NCBI GenBank assembly: GCA_028285685.1
Contig: JANQOR010000034.1
Span: 186,001 to 250,000, forward strand
Source: Cyclobacteriaceae bacterium
GTDB lineage: Bacteria > Bacteroidota > Bacteroidia > Cytophagales > Cyclobacteriaceae
Length of the DNA: 64,000 nucleotides
Direction of reading: 5' to 3'
Position 1 is the stretch's first letter. Every line of letters starts with the position of its first letter. This document shows positions 28,661 to 36,480 of the stretch, piece by piece. The position numbers and the translations under genes were made by a program. The notes beneath the pieces are model-generated. The model worked only from the letters and a program-made list of their open reading frames with translations. It had not been told where the DNA came from and did not search any database.

Positions 28661-29650
28661 ATGAAAAAGACAATTCTACTACTCCTGCTGCTTTCAACCA
28701 TTGGATCAAGGGCACAGGAAATCAACAATTTTATGCATCCGGAAGGATACACTCCGGGAAAATGGGGAGAACTCGGTGAAGTACAGGAGTTTGGAAATGG
28801 TGATCAATCAATGATTTTACTACCAGGTTGGGGGTTTGACCTGACTATCTTCCAAAATTTAATAGAACGGTACAAGAAGGATTACAAGATTTATGCTGTG
28901 ACCTTACCGGGGTTTGGAAACACTCCTGCACCACCAATGCCGGAAGATCCTGCCAAATTTCGTGACCTCAACTGGACAAAAGGAATTCAACAAGGATTAG
29001 GCAATTTGATTGAAGCAAATGGCATTTCAGACGCCATTGTGGTAAGCTACTTCACCTACAGCAATATAATCGCCATGCGTTACGCGCTTGACAATCCTGA
29101 CAAAATTGACAAGGTTATAATCATGAGTGGAATGGCGAAGTTCACCGCAAATTATCCTGCTTACGAGCCCAGAAGTTTGGATCAGAGAATTGCCTATGTT
29201 GAAAAATTTCTTGGGCCACAATGGTTCAAGACGGTCAACAAAGAAACGTGGGACAATGGTAATTTCCATAAAAAAATGTTTGCAAAGGATTCCGTCAGAT
29301 CTTTTGGTTATTGGGATATGATGTCCGCAGTGCCAATACCAACAGCAGTCCGGTATTTATGTGAATACTACTGCACTGATTTGAGTTTGGAATACTCAAA
29401 GCTCGAAGTACCTGTGCTCGTGGTCTTGCCTTCCTTTACGGAAGAACTTTTGACCAGGACTGAAACTTCCTATTTAACTCCTTTTTTCCATCACAGCTGG
29501 CTTGGAGCCAGGCCGGCGAGTGATTCTATCTCGATTGTTACCATTACTGACACCAACGCCATGATCGTAGAAGACCAACCTGAAAAGTTATACGGGGTGA
29601 TAAATGAGTTTCTTCAAGGCAAACTGAATGCTTATCAGGTAGTAAGGTAA
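28661..29650 (+). CDS. secreted alpha/beta-hydrolase-fold protein, catalytic residues apparently lost
   Basis: 329 residues with a signal peptide (ILLLLLLSTIGSRAQ). The fold is clear: MILLPGWGFDLTIFQNLI as strand 3 and oxyanion loop, YAVTLPGFGNTPAPP, and a helix after the nucleophile elbow (SNIIAMRYALDNPDK). The elbow itself reads VVSYFTYSN instead of G-x-S-x-G, so the Ser position appears to be Phe. The C-terminal His region reads TITDTNAMIVEDQPEKLYGV, where GH is normally expected before the E-x-P. The acid-bearing strand reads VLVVLPSFTEEL without the usual Asp. It may be a binding protein or use another mechanism. It follows the AraC regulator. Confidence 0.75.
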   Translation: MKKTILLLLLLSTIGSRAQEINNFMHPEGYTPGKWGELGEVQEFGNGDQSMILLPGWGFDLTIFQNLIERYKKDYKIYAVTLPGFGNTPAPPMPEDPAKFRDLNWTKGIQQGLGNLIEANGISDAIVVSYFTYSNIIAMRYALDNPDKIDKVIIMSGMAKFTANYPAYEPRSLDQRIAYVEKFLGPQWFKTVNKETWDNGNFHKKMFAKDSVRSFGYWDMMSAVPIPTAVRYLCEYYCTDLSLEYSKLEVPVLVVLPSFTEELLTRTETSYLTPFFHHSWLGARPASDSISIVTITDTNAMIVEDQPEKLYGVINEFLQGKLNAYQVVR

Positions 29651-29674
29651 GTGCAGCTCGGGCGAACAACATTG

Positions 29675-29714
29675 AAGGATTATTACTAAGTTGCTTACAG
29701 TAATAATCCTTTTT
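29675..29714 (+). terminator. rho-independent terminator
   Basis: AAGGATTATTACT (29675-29687) pairs perfectly with AGTAATAATCCTT (29699-29711), giving a 13-bp stem and an 11-base loop followed by further T. It closes the transcript of the hydrolase-fold gene just before the GNAT gene. Confidence 0.7.
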
Positions 29715-29721
29715 ACTTGTG

Positions 29722-30216
29722 ATGATCCGAAGTGCAACACTTGACGACTCGAAGGCCATTTCCGATATATACAACTACTACATTCTTAATAGCCATGCTA
29801 CTTTCGAAACTGAGCCTGTCACCATTTCCGAAATGGAGAAGCGGATTGGTCGTGTCGTAGAAGAGTTTAAGCTTCCATGGCTCGTTTTTGAAGATGATCA
29901 GGAAGTGCTTGGCTACGCCTACGGTACACAATGGAAAGGTCGAGCAGCATACTTACACACGGTCGAAACCACTATTTATTTGCACCAAAATGCCTTTGGT
30001 AAGGGACTTGGTAGTGAATTATATAGTGATTTGATGGATAAATTAAAAAGCTCACATTTTCACTCCATCCTTGGTGGGATCGCAATGCCTAATGATGCAA
30101 GCGTGGCCCTTCACGAAAAATTGGGATTCGTGAAGGTTGGACTGCTAAAAGATGTCGGGTATAAGTTCGATCGATGGGTGGATGTTGGGTACTGGCAACT
30201 TTTGGTCAACGAATAG
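29722..30216 (+). CDS. GNAT N-acetyltransferase, phosphinothricin acetyltransferase-like
   Basis: 164 residues: IRSATLDDSKAISDIYNYYI at the N-terminus, the conserved YAYGTQWKGRAAYLHTVETT, the acetyl-CoA loop QNAFGKGLGSELY, then AMPNDASVALHEKLGFVKVG and the terminal KFDRWVDVGYWQ. This order is characteristic of the Pat/Bar/MddA branch, which acetylates phosphinothricin or methionine sulfoximine-like amino groups; the real substrate here is unknown. ATG at 29722 is preferred to an overlapping GTG at 29719. Confidence 0.85.
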   Translation: MIRSATLDDSKAISDIYNYYILNSHATFETEPVTISEMEKRIGRVVEEFKLPWLVFEDDQEVLGYAYGTQWKGRAAYLHTVETTIYLHQNAFGKGLGSELYSDLMDKLKSSHFHSILGGIAMPNDASVALHEKLGFVKVGLLKDVGYKFDRWVDVGYWQLLVNE

Positions 30217-30247
30217 TTGTAAATTTTAGGTAGTAAAAACCAAGCCT

Positions 30248-31261
30248 ATGAAAACCAGGGTCTCTATTCTTTCCTTCATGATCTGTTTGCCGCTTCTGGT
30301 GCTAGGTCAACTTGTGAAAAAAGACAATACGTCAGTAAGAAACTACTTCCGCGAAGATGGGAAGATGAGAGTTGCGATCGCGAAGCAAGTGCAACAACCC
30401 TCAGCTAGCGCAAAATTAGCTGCTGATGGCCCTCACATCATGGCCAATGGTGGAATCCAGGGAATTTTGAAGGAAATGGGTGCAATTGTTCGAGTGTCGA
30501 ATGCGGAGCTCACAGATCGAGAAAAAACGGAGTACGGAAGTTGGCGAAAAATGGGATATGCAAATGGTCACCTGGCAGAAAACGTGATGCAAAACGAGGC
30601 AGACGGTTACTTTACGATCGGTTTCCTGGCAACATGTCCTTCTTCGCTAGGAATGTTAGGAGGACTCCAGCAATCACTCACCTCGACAGATGTTTCTTCA
30701 GTAAGTATCTTATGGTTAGATGCCCATGCCGACTACAATACACCCGAAACAACCCGTAGTGGTTCCATGGGCGGAATGCCGTTGGCTATCGCTAATGGCC
30801 TGGCACTTCATCGAATAAGAAGAGATTCGAAATTGGACCCACCGCTTGCAAACAATCACATCGTCACCGCCGGACTCAGGGATGTTGATCCATTGGAACA
30901 GTACCTGCTCGATAAGGCAGGTATTCCGAATATAACTGTTGATGACATTCGCAATTTGACACAAAATGTGCATGATCAGATGACGGCCTTAAGCCAGGTG
31001 AGTGACAAGATCTACGTCCACATCGATCTGGACATTCTAGATGCTAGCGAAGTTCCAAATCATAGTTATCCAACCGAGAACGGTCCAAGCAGTCAAGAAC
31101 TAGCAGCATTATTCAAAGAGATTTTCTCAAAATATCCCAAGGCCGCAGCTATCGGATTTGCCTCCATTCCGGACAAAGATCCGGATCAAGTGGCGTTGAA
31201 GGCTGTTAACCGAATGGTGGTCGGAGCAATAGAAGGAATAAAAATCAGAGAGGGTAGGTAG
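30248..31261 (+). CDS. exported arginase/agmatinase/formiminoglutamase-family protein
   Basis: 337 residues with a signal peptide (ISILSFMICLPLLVLGQ-like). The ureohydrolase fold is visible: the metal motif LWLDAHADYNTPE near 157 and HIDLDILDASEVP near 258, plus GIPNITVDDIR and a final KAAAIGFASIPDKDPD. The D-A-H-A-D and D-x-D-x-x-D manganese ligands are kept. The first metal His motif (GGDHS in the family) is replaced around residues 135-140 by FLATCPSSLGMLGGLQ, so one ligand may be missing. Export of a ureohydrolase is unusual. Its stop lies 8 bases from the convergent esterase gene. Confidence 0.8.
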   Translation: MKTRVSILSFMICLPLLVLGQLVKKDNTSVRNYFREDGKMRVAIAKQVQQPSASAKLAADGPHIMANGGIQGILKEMGAIVRVSNAELTDREKTEYGSWRKMGYANGHLAENVMQNEADGYFTIGFLATCPSSLGMLGGLQQSLTSTDVSSVSILWLDAHADYNTPETTRSGSMGGMPLAIANGLALHRIRRDSKLDPPLANNHIVTAGLRDVDPLEQYLLDKAGIPNITVDDIRNLTQNVHDQMTALSQVSDKIYVHIDLDILDASEVPNHSYPTENGPSSQELAALFKEIFSKYPKAAAIGFASIPDKDPDQVALKAVNRMVVGAIEGIKIREGR

Positions 31262-31269
31262 CTTCTATC

Positions 31270-32490
31270 TCAGTCAGCATTCTTTAAGTCATCCAACTTC
31301 TCTCCTGCCGTCGAATTTTCATCTTTTTCCAAAGCCTTTTCGAAAAACTCCTTTCCATTTACGGTGTCAGACTGAGCCATGTAGTAGTCTCCCATTGACT
31401 CGTATGCATCCGGGCTATCCGGATAATTTCTTATGTTCAAATCGAAAAGAGCAAATGCCTTTTCATTCATTCCTCTCCCCATCAGCGTAAAAGCCACAAA
31501 GTTGACTCTCTGCTCTCCTGGAAGCACTTCGTACCCAAATTCGGTAGAAACGTTTTCGTAGTGCGATGTAACTAGATCAAGCAAATCTTCGGTGGTCTTT
31601 TCCGCATCCATAATCTCACTCCATTTAGGAAATAGATGCCAGGAAAAGATAAACTTCAATCCATCAAGCTCTGAGATCAATGGCACACTTCCATGATCTT
31701 CGTCATCGTAATACTTCCAGGAAAAATTCAACCCGTTTTGCGGGCTTAGAGATGCAGTTTTGGAAAAGTCAAGAATCGATCTGATATGATTAGTCTCACG
31801 TGTTGTGTCGGCGACCACCGTCGTGGTATCCATTCCTTTTGGCATCGTATTGGCCACACCTACAAACAAGGACTTACCTTCAAAGCTCTTCCGAGTCAAG
31901 GCCTCTTTGGCCTCTCCAAGCAATTTCTTGTTGTCCCACCACAGACTCGGGTCGATCGAGATGTAGTTGGTAAACATCTCCGGATAGTTCATTAATGTGT
32001 TTATCGCCATAAGACCGCCCAACGAATGACCAATCATTGTCCGGTGTTCACTCGTAGGATACTTCTGATCGACATAGGGCATTAGCTCGTCGCGGATGAA
32101 CCTAGTGAAATCATCACCACCGCCTGAGCTGCTTGTGCTATCACCGACATGTGTTGGCGTCAGGTCCCTTAAACGATTTGTGTTTGGAATACCAACTACA
32201 ACCATCTCTGGAACAACTGAATTTCCATTTATCGTGCTCAATTGTCTGATCATGCCAGCGACAGAGTAAAAGTGTCCATCGCCATCCAGCAAATACAGAA
32301 CAGGGTATTTCTCCTTGCCTGAGAAGGAGGTAGGAACATACACCCAAACCTCACGCTGCTCCTCCAGGATCTCAGAATACAAACTATCCCGGACGCCAAA
32401 ACCTATTTGGTTCTCGTCTGTGGAACTACTCTTTGAATCACAGCTTATCAAGAATGAAATTACAGGGATCAGTACTAGTAACTTTTTCAT
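31270..32490 (-). CDS. esterase-D-like (PF00756) lipoprotein with C-terminal TPR
   Basis: 406 residues. The signal peptide VLIPVISFLISC carries a lipobox. The esterase domain has YPVLYLLDGDGHFYSVAGMI, the nucleophile elbow MIGHSLGGLMAINTL (Ser near 155) and DDEDHGSVPLISELDGLKF for the catalytic His. The C-terminal 110 residues look TPR-like (MNEKAFALFDLNIRNYPDSP and AYESMGDYYMAQSDTVNGKE). This matches the Fes/IroE-like esterase family, acting on the outside of a membrane. Substrate unknown. Confidence 0.85.
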   Translation of the reverse strand: MKKLLVLIPVISFLISCDSKSSSTDENQIGFGVRDSLYSEILEEQREVWVYVPTSFSGKEKYPVLYLLDGDGHFYSVAGMIRQLSTINGNSVVPEMVVVGIPNTNRLRDLTPTHVGDSTSSSGGGDDFTRFIRDELMPYVDQKYPTSEHRTMIGHSLGGLMAINTLMNYPEMFTNYISIDPSLWWDNKKLLGEAKEALTRKSFEGKSLFVGVANTMPKGMDTTTVVADTTRETNHIRSILDFSKTASLSPQNGLNFSWKYYDDEDHGSVPLISELDGLKFIFSWHLFPKWSEIMDAEKTTEDLLDLVTSHYENVSTEFGYEVLPGEQRVNFVAFTLMGRGMNEKAFALFDLNIRNYPDSPDAYESMGDYYMAQSDTVNGKEFFEKALEKDENSTAGEKLDDLKNAD

Positions 32491-32585
32491 ATCATCGGGG
32501 TTTTCCTAACAGAAAGGTAGTTATAAGAAAAAATTTGAAGCTGATTGGTCCCTTACGTCACATTGAGGAAGTTTAAGTTTGCCAC

Positions 32586-33422
32586 ATGCTAAAAAACCAG
32601 AGATTGCTTTGTTTGATCCTTGTTGGGCTAGCGTTAGCTTGCTCAAATACGAAAAGAGGTGCTCAAGAATCTAGTTCGGAGTTGATAAGACTTTATGTTT
32701 TCGACGTTGGTGAAATTTTGATAAAGGATGTGTCCATTTTTAATTCTGGGGAAACTGGAGCAAAACTGTTGACCAACTCCGCCTATTTGATCCGTCATCC
32801 TAAAGGGGATCTGATCTGGGACACCGGGTTTCCAGACAGTCTGACAACTATACCCGAAGGTTTGGACTCCGAAATGGCGACCATAACCATGTCAAAAAAG
32901 CTTGAGGACCAGCTTTCCGAAATTAGACTTTCTCCTTCAGACATTGAATACCTTGCCGTGTCCCATCTACACCCGGACCATGTTGGAAATTCCAATCTAT
33001 TTACAGAAGCTAAGCTCCTGTTACAGCAAGAAGAGTATGATAGTCTCTTTCTTGGAGAAGTTGTGAACCCTGATACGGATCAGTTGACGGCAAGTCCTTT
33101 TATTAAACTAAATGGAGATCACGACGTGTTCGGTGATGGAACTGTTGTGATCAAGCGAGCTCCCGGACATACGAACGGTCACCAGGTACTTTTTGTGAAC
33201 CTTTCAGAAACAGGACCAATTCTTCTCTCGGGCGATTTGTTCATTACTTCCAAGCAAAGGGCTACTAGAGGTGTTCCCATCTTTAACGTTGATAAGGACA
33301 AGACGCTGGAAACGATGAACGCCATCGAAGACTTCCTTTCCGAAAAAGGAGCAACCCTATGGATACAGCATGATCCGGATCAAAATGAAACCATCAGACG
33401 TTCACCACAATTCCACAACTGA
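32586..33422 (+). CDS. metallo-beta-lactamase-fold lipoprotein, AHL-lactonase-like
   Basis: 278 residues. The N-terminus CLILVGLALACSNTK is a lipoprotein signal. The MBL motif is SHLHPDHVGN (H-x-H-x-D-H, near 127-132), then APGHTNGHQVLFV for the third-site His and ILLSGDLFITSK with the bridging Asp. WDTGFPDSL near 78 matches the AHL-lactonase branch (AiiA-like). It may hydrolyse lactone esters; a lipoprotein location points outward. TAAGTTTG at 32574-32581 fits the TAnnTTTG -7 consensus only five bases before the ATG, so the mRNA could be nearly leaderless. It is convergent with the next permease, one base apart. Confidence 0.8.
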   Translation: MLKNQRLLCLILVGLALACSNTKRGAQESSSELIRLYVFDVGEILIKDVSIFNSGETGAKLLTNSAYLIRHPKGDLIWDTGFPDSLTTIPEGLDSEMATITMSKKLEDQLSEIRLSPSDIEYLAVSHLHPDHVGNSNLFTEAKLLLQQEEYDSLFLGEVVNPDTDQLTASPFIKLNGDHDVFGDGTVVIKRAPGHTNGHQVLFVNLSETGPILLSGDLFITSKQRATRGVPIFNVDKDKTLETMNAIEDFLSEKGATLWIQHDPDQNETIRRSPQFHN

Positions 33423-33423
33423 C

Positions 33424-36033
33424 CTACTCCGATCTCAGTGAATCAACGGGGTTGGATAGTGACACTCTCAAAGAGTGAAAGCTCACTGTTGCGATGGTAA
33501 TGGCAAGACTAGCAAGGCCGGCCACAGCATAGATCCACCAATACACCTCAATTCGGTATTCATAGCCTGCAAGCCACCCATTTAAGAAATATGAAGCCAA
33601 TGGTATAGCAACGAGACAGGCTAAAATCACCAGAACAGAAAAGTCTTTAGAAAGTAATCGCCAAAGATTAGGAACAGTAGCACCAAGTACTTTTCTTATG
33701 CCAATTTCTTTTGTTCTTTGCTCCACAACAAAAGCCGACAAGCCGAATAAACCCAAACAGCTAATAAGAATTGCGAGGACGCTGAAAAAGGCTGCCAAGC
33801 TTCCTATTTTTTCTTCTGCTCTAAATTTCTGAAGGTACGAATCATCCAGAAACTCATAGTTGAAAGGGTGTGAAGGAAGAACCTGTTTAAAAGCCTCCTC
33901 AATAGCAGGCAATGCCTCCACATAGTTAGCTTCGGACTTGATCTTAATGAATAAATACCTAAGAGATTGCTCCGAAGCAAAGATCATCAAAGGCACAGGT
34001 GGTTGAAAAGGATCTCCCTTTATCATGTCTTTCACTACCCCGACGATAGTGTAAATTTTGTGTCCACCATTAAACTCCCATCTGGATTGAACCTGCTTAC
34101 CAATGGGTTCAGAAATCCCCATTCGTTTAACTGCGGACTCACTGATTATAATAGAACTTGATTCATCGGCAAGCTCCCTGGAAAAATCCCGCCCAGCGAT
34201 CAACTCCCATTCCGTGGTTTGCCCGTACTCATGAGTCACAAAGATGGTGTTGAAGGTAAATCCAATTCGTTCCCCTGTTTCAACCGATTTGAACCCGTTG
34301 TTATTTCCAAGGGTTGTTGTGAGCGGGTAGTTGGCCTCCGCGATTTCTTGTACGTAACCGGTCTTTTTTAATTCATCACGCAGCACATGATACTTATCAT
34401 AGTATTCAGCTGACCTTCCCCTCACAGTTATAATCCCCTCCTGGTTGTAGCCCACCGGTCTAGTTTTAGCAAATACGATCTGTTTGTAGACCGTTATCGT
34501 TCCAATGATCAGTGCGATTGAAATAGTAAACTGAAAAACAACTAGGACCTGCCGGAAGCGCACACTGGCCAATCCCTGCTTAAACGTTCCTTTAAGCGCC
34601 ATGACTGGTCCAAAAGAGGACAAGAAAAATGCCGGGTAACTGCCAGCCACCAGTGCCGAAAAAAGTGTGAAGAGTAATCCAATAGTCCAGAATGTGACAC
34701 TGTTCCATGGCACAACAAGTGCTTTGTCTGATATTTCATTGAACCATGGCAATATGAGGCTGATCATAAGAAGAGAAATCGTAAAAGCAGCAAACGCATA
34801 AAGTGTGGATTCTGCAAAAAACTGCCGAATCAGTTGCGATCGCAGCGAGCCTATTGCTTTTCTGATCCCCACTTCCTTTGCACGGTTCTGATACCTGGCA
34901 GTATTTAGGTTCATGAAGTTTATAAAGGCGAGAACCAGCACAAACACTCCTATGATTCCATAGAGAATCACGAACTGAAGTCGCTTGCTGGTCACCTGGA
35001 TGCCATCGACGAACGTTGAGCGCAAGTGCCAATCTTTCATGGGCAATAGGAGTAGCTCGATCGGTCCGTCTTCAGGGTCTCTATGGGGAGTCAAGATGTC
35101 CTTGATTATGGAGGAGGCTTCTGCCAGGCCGATACCTTCTTTTAGCTGAGCATAAACTTTTACATTGTAATTGTCCCAGACATAGGGGTTTTCTTTATTA
35201 TAAATCAGCTCCAATGAAGTCAAAAAGGCAGCATCTCCAAACGTAGAGTTTCTTGGCAAGTCTTCATACACTCCAGTAACAATGAGCTCAGTGGAGGTAT
35301 TCAAAACCACGATTTTTCCAATTGGATTTTCCCCATCGAAAAATTTTCCAGCAAGAGTAGCAGACAACATAACGGAATTTGGATCAAGAAGGCCTTCCTG
35401 ACTTCCGGATTTCATTTTAAGTGTAAGCATTGAAGGTGCATCGGGCTGGAAGAAGTAACCAGGCTCCTCGAATGACTGTTTACCCATCGTCAACAGCTGA
35501 GGTCGCATTCGAAAAAAAGTCATCGCGACTTTCTCAAACACAGTGGGATAGTTCTCCTGCATAAAAACGCCTACCTGACCAACAAGGGAGCTATTAACAT
35601 AAATCTCATTATCATCGCTATCCCTTCTTAAAACCTGTACAATATTGTCGTAGTTATCATGATTTTTATTGTACGAAAACTCATCGTATATCCAGAGGCC
35701 TATCAAGATGGCTACAGTCATTCCCATTGCAAGGCCACCAATATTAATGGCAGAGAAGACTTTGTTTTTCAGCAAAATCCGATAGCTGATTAAGAAGTTA
35801 TGCTTGATCATAGTGTTATATTTTGAGTTTGACCTAAATAATTTGAATGCAAATGGTCGCAAGTAGTTAAGTACCTGGTACCAATAGTTGAGTCGAGCTC
35901 TAAAAATCGACTTTTTATGCAGCGTCGAACTGAATTTTTCATCCAGATCACCCAATACTTCCTCAGCTAGTTCGTCCTTTAAAAACAGCAAAAGAAATTT
36001 TTCAGCGAGCTGCGGGGGCCTGTGATTTTTCAT
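33424..36033 (-). CDS. double-FtsX permease with divergent prefix domain
   Basis: 869 residues on the minus strand. Prefix LLLFLKDELAEEVLGDLDEK keeps the G-D-L-x-E core, but its remainder (SIFRARLNYWYQVLNYLRPF) is its own version. The body has KEVGIRKAIGS near 384 and KEIGIRKVLGAT near 775, plus MKDWHLRSTF and TGVYEDLPRNSTF, features shared with the permease at 10062. The FtsX core is thus related across operons while the prefix is not. The ATG overlaps the PadR stop by four bases (ATGA). Confidence 0.88.
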   Translation of the reverse strand: MKNHRPPQLAEKFLLLFLKDELAEEVLGDLDEKFSSTLHKKSIFRARLNYWYQVLNYLRPFAFKLFRSNSKYNTMIKHNFLISYRILLKNKVFSAINIGGLAMGMTVAILIGLWIYDEFSYNKNHDNYDNIVQVLRRDSDDNEIYVNSSLVGQVGVFMQENYPTVFEKVAMTFFRMRPQLLTMGKQSFEEPGYFFQPDAPSMLTLKMKSGSQEGLLDPNSVMLSATLAGKFFDGENPIGKIVVLNTSTELIVTGVYEDLPRNSTFGDAAFLTSLELIYNKENPYVWDNYNVKVYAQLKEGIGLAEASSIIKDILTPHRDPEDGPIELLLLPMKDWHLRSTFVDGIQVTSKRLQFVILYGIIGVFVLVLAFINFMNLNTARYQNRAKEVGIRKAIGSLRSQLIRQFFAESTLYAFAAFTISLLMISLILPWFNEISDKALVVPWNSVTFWTIGLLFTLFSALVAGSYPAFFLSSFGPVMALKGTFKQGLASVRFRQVLVVFQFTISIALIIGTITVYKQIVFAKTRPVGYNQEGIITVRGRSAEYYDKYHVLRDELKKTGYVQEIAEANYPLTTTLGNNNGFKSVETGERIGFTFNTIFVTHEYGQTTEWELIAGRDFSRELADESSSIIISESAVKRMGISEPIGKQVQSRWEFNGGHKIYTIVGVVKDMIKGDPFQPPVPLMIFASEQSLRYLFIKIKSEANYVEALPAIEEAFKQVLPSHPFNYEFLDDSYLQKFRAEEKIGSLAAFFSVLAILISCLGLFGLSAFVVEQRTKEIGIRKVLGATVPNLWRLLSKDFSVLVILACLVAIPLASYFLNGWLAGYEYRIEVYWWIYAVAGLASLAITIATVSFHSLRVSLSNPVDSLRSE

Positions 36034-36374
36034 ACGTTGAAATTGAGTTTCCCCTCAGCAAAGGCGGGAAATTGATCCCAAAGTGAGAGCTTCAATTCAC
36101 GAGATATTTCGAGCGCTCTCTGTCCTGCTCCGGTTATGGTATAGATTCGTTTTCTTCTACCACCACGTTCTGCCGTTGCTTCACTCATTTCGGATTTCAG
36201 AAATCCTTTGTCTGCCATTCGGTTGAGTGCAGAATGAACGGCACCTATAGATACGGGTCGGTTAGTTTGAGCTTCAAACTCATCTGCTATTTTGAATGCG
36301 TATGCTTCTCTATCCAGTATCCCAACGATCAGCAGAATAGTTTCTTCAAAGTCTCCGAGCTTGCTTTCTTTCAT
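36030..36374 (-). CDS. PadR-family transcriptional regulator
   Basis: 114 residues: KLGDFEETILLIVGILDREA, then SIGAVHSALNRMADKGFLKS and wing RGGRRKRIYTITGAGQRAL. It is the first gene of a two-gene operon with the overlapping permease on the minus strand. A pair of inverted 18-base elements and a TAnnTTTG-like -7 box lie directly upstream. Confidence 0.92.
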   Translation of the reverse strand: MKESKLGDFEETILLIVGILDREAYAFKIADEFEAQTNRPVSIGAVHSALNRMADKGFLKSEMSEATAERGGRRKRIYTITGAGQRALEISRELKLSLWDQFPAFAEGKLNFNV

Positions 36375-36378
36375 CTTG

Positions 36379-36437
36379 TTACTAAATTGTAGAACAAATA
36401 TACGGGGCCAGTAATAATATGTTCTACCTTTTAGTAA
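36379..36437 (-). promoter_or_regulatory. inverted operator pair and -7 element upstream of fourth padR
   Basis: TTACTAAATTGTAGAACA (36379-36396) and the reverse-oriented TGTTCTACCTTTTAGTAA (36420-36437) agree at 16 of 18 positions when one is reversed. Their centres are 41 bp apart. TATATTTG on the minus strand (36402 down to 36395) fits TAnnTTTG and overlaps the proximal half, so a bound repressor would block the promoter. Confidence 0.6.
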
Positions 36438-36480
36438 GAAATCACTTGTTGCGGAAAAAATTGTTTTCGAGAGCTGCCTA

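Noticed and set aside
28661-29650. Frameshifted hydrolase pseudogene
   Set aside because: The frame is open and full length with conserved fold segments on both sides of the altered catalytic positions, so substitution rather than frameshift explains them.
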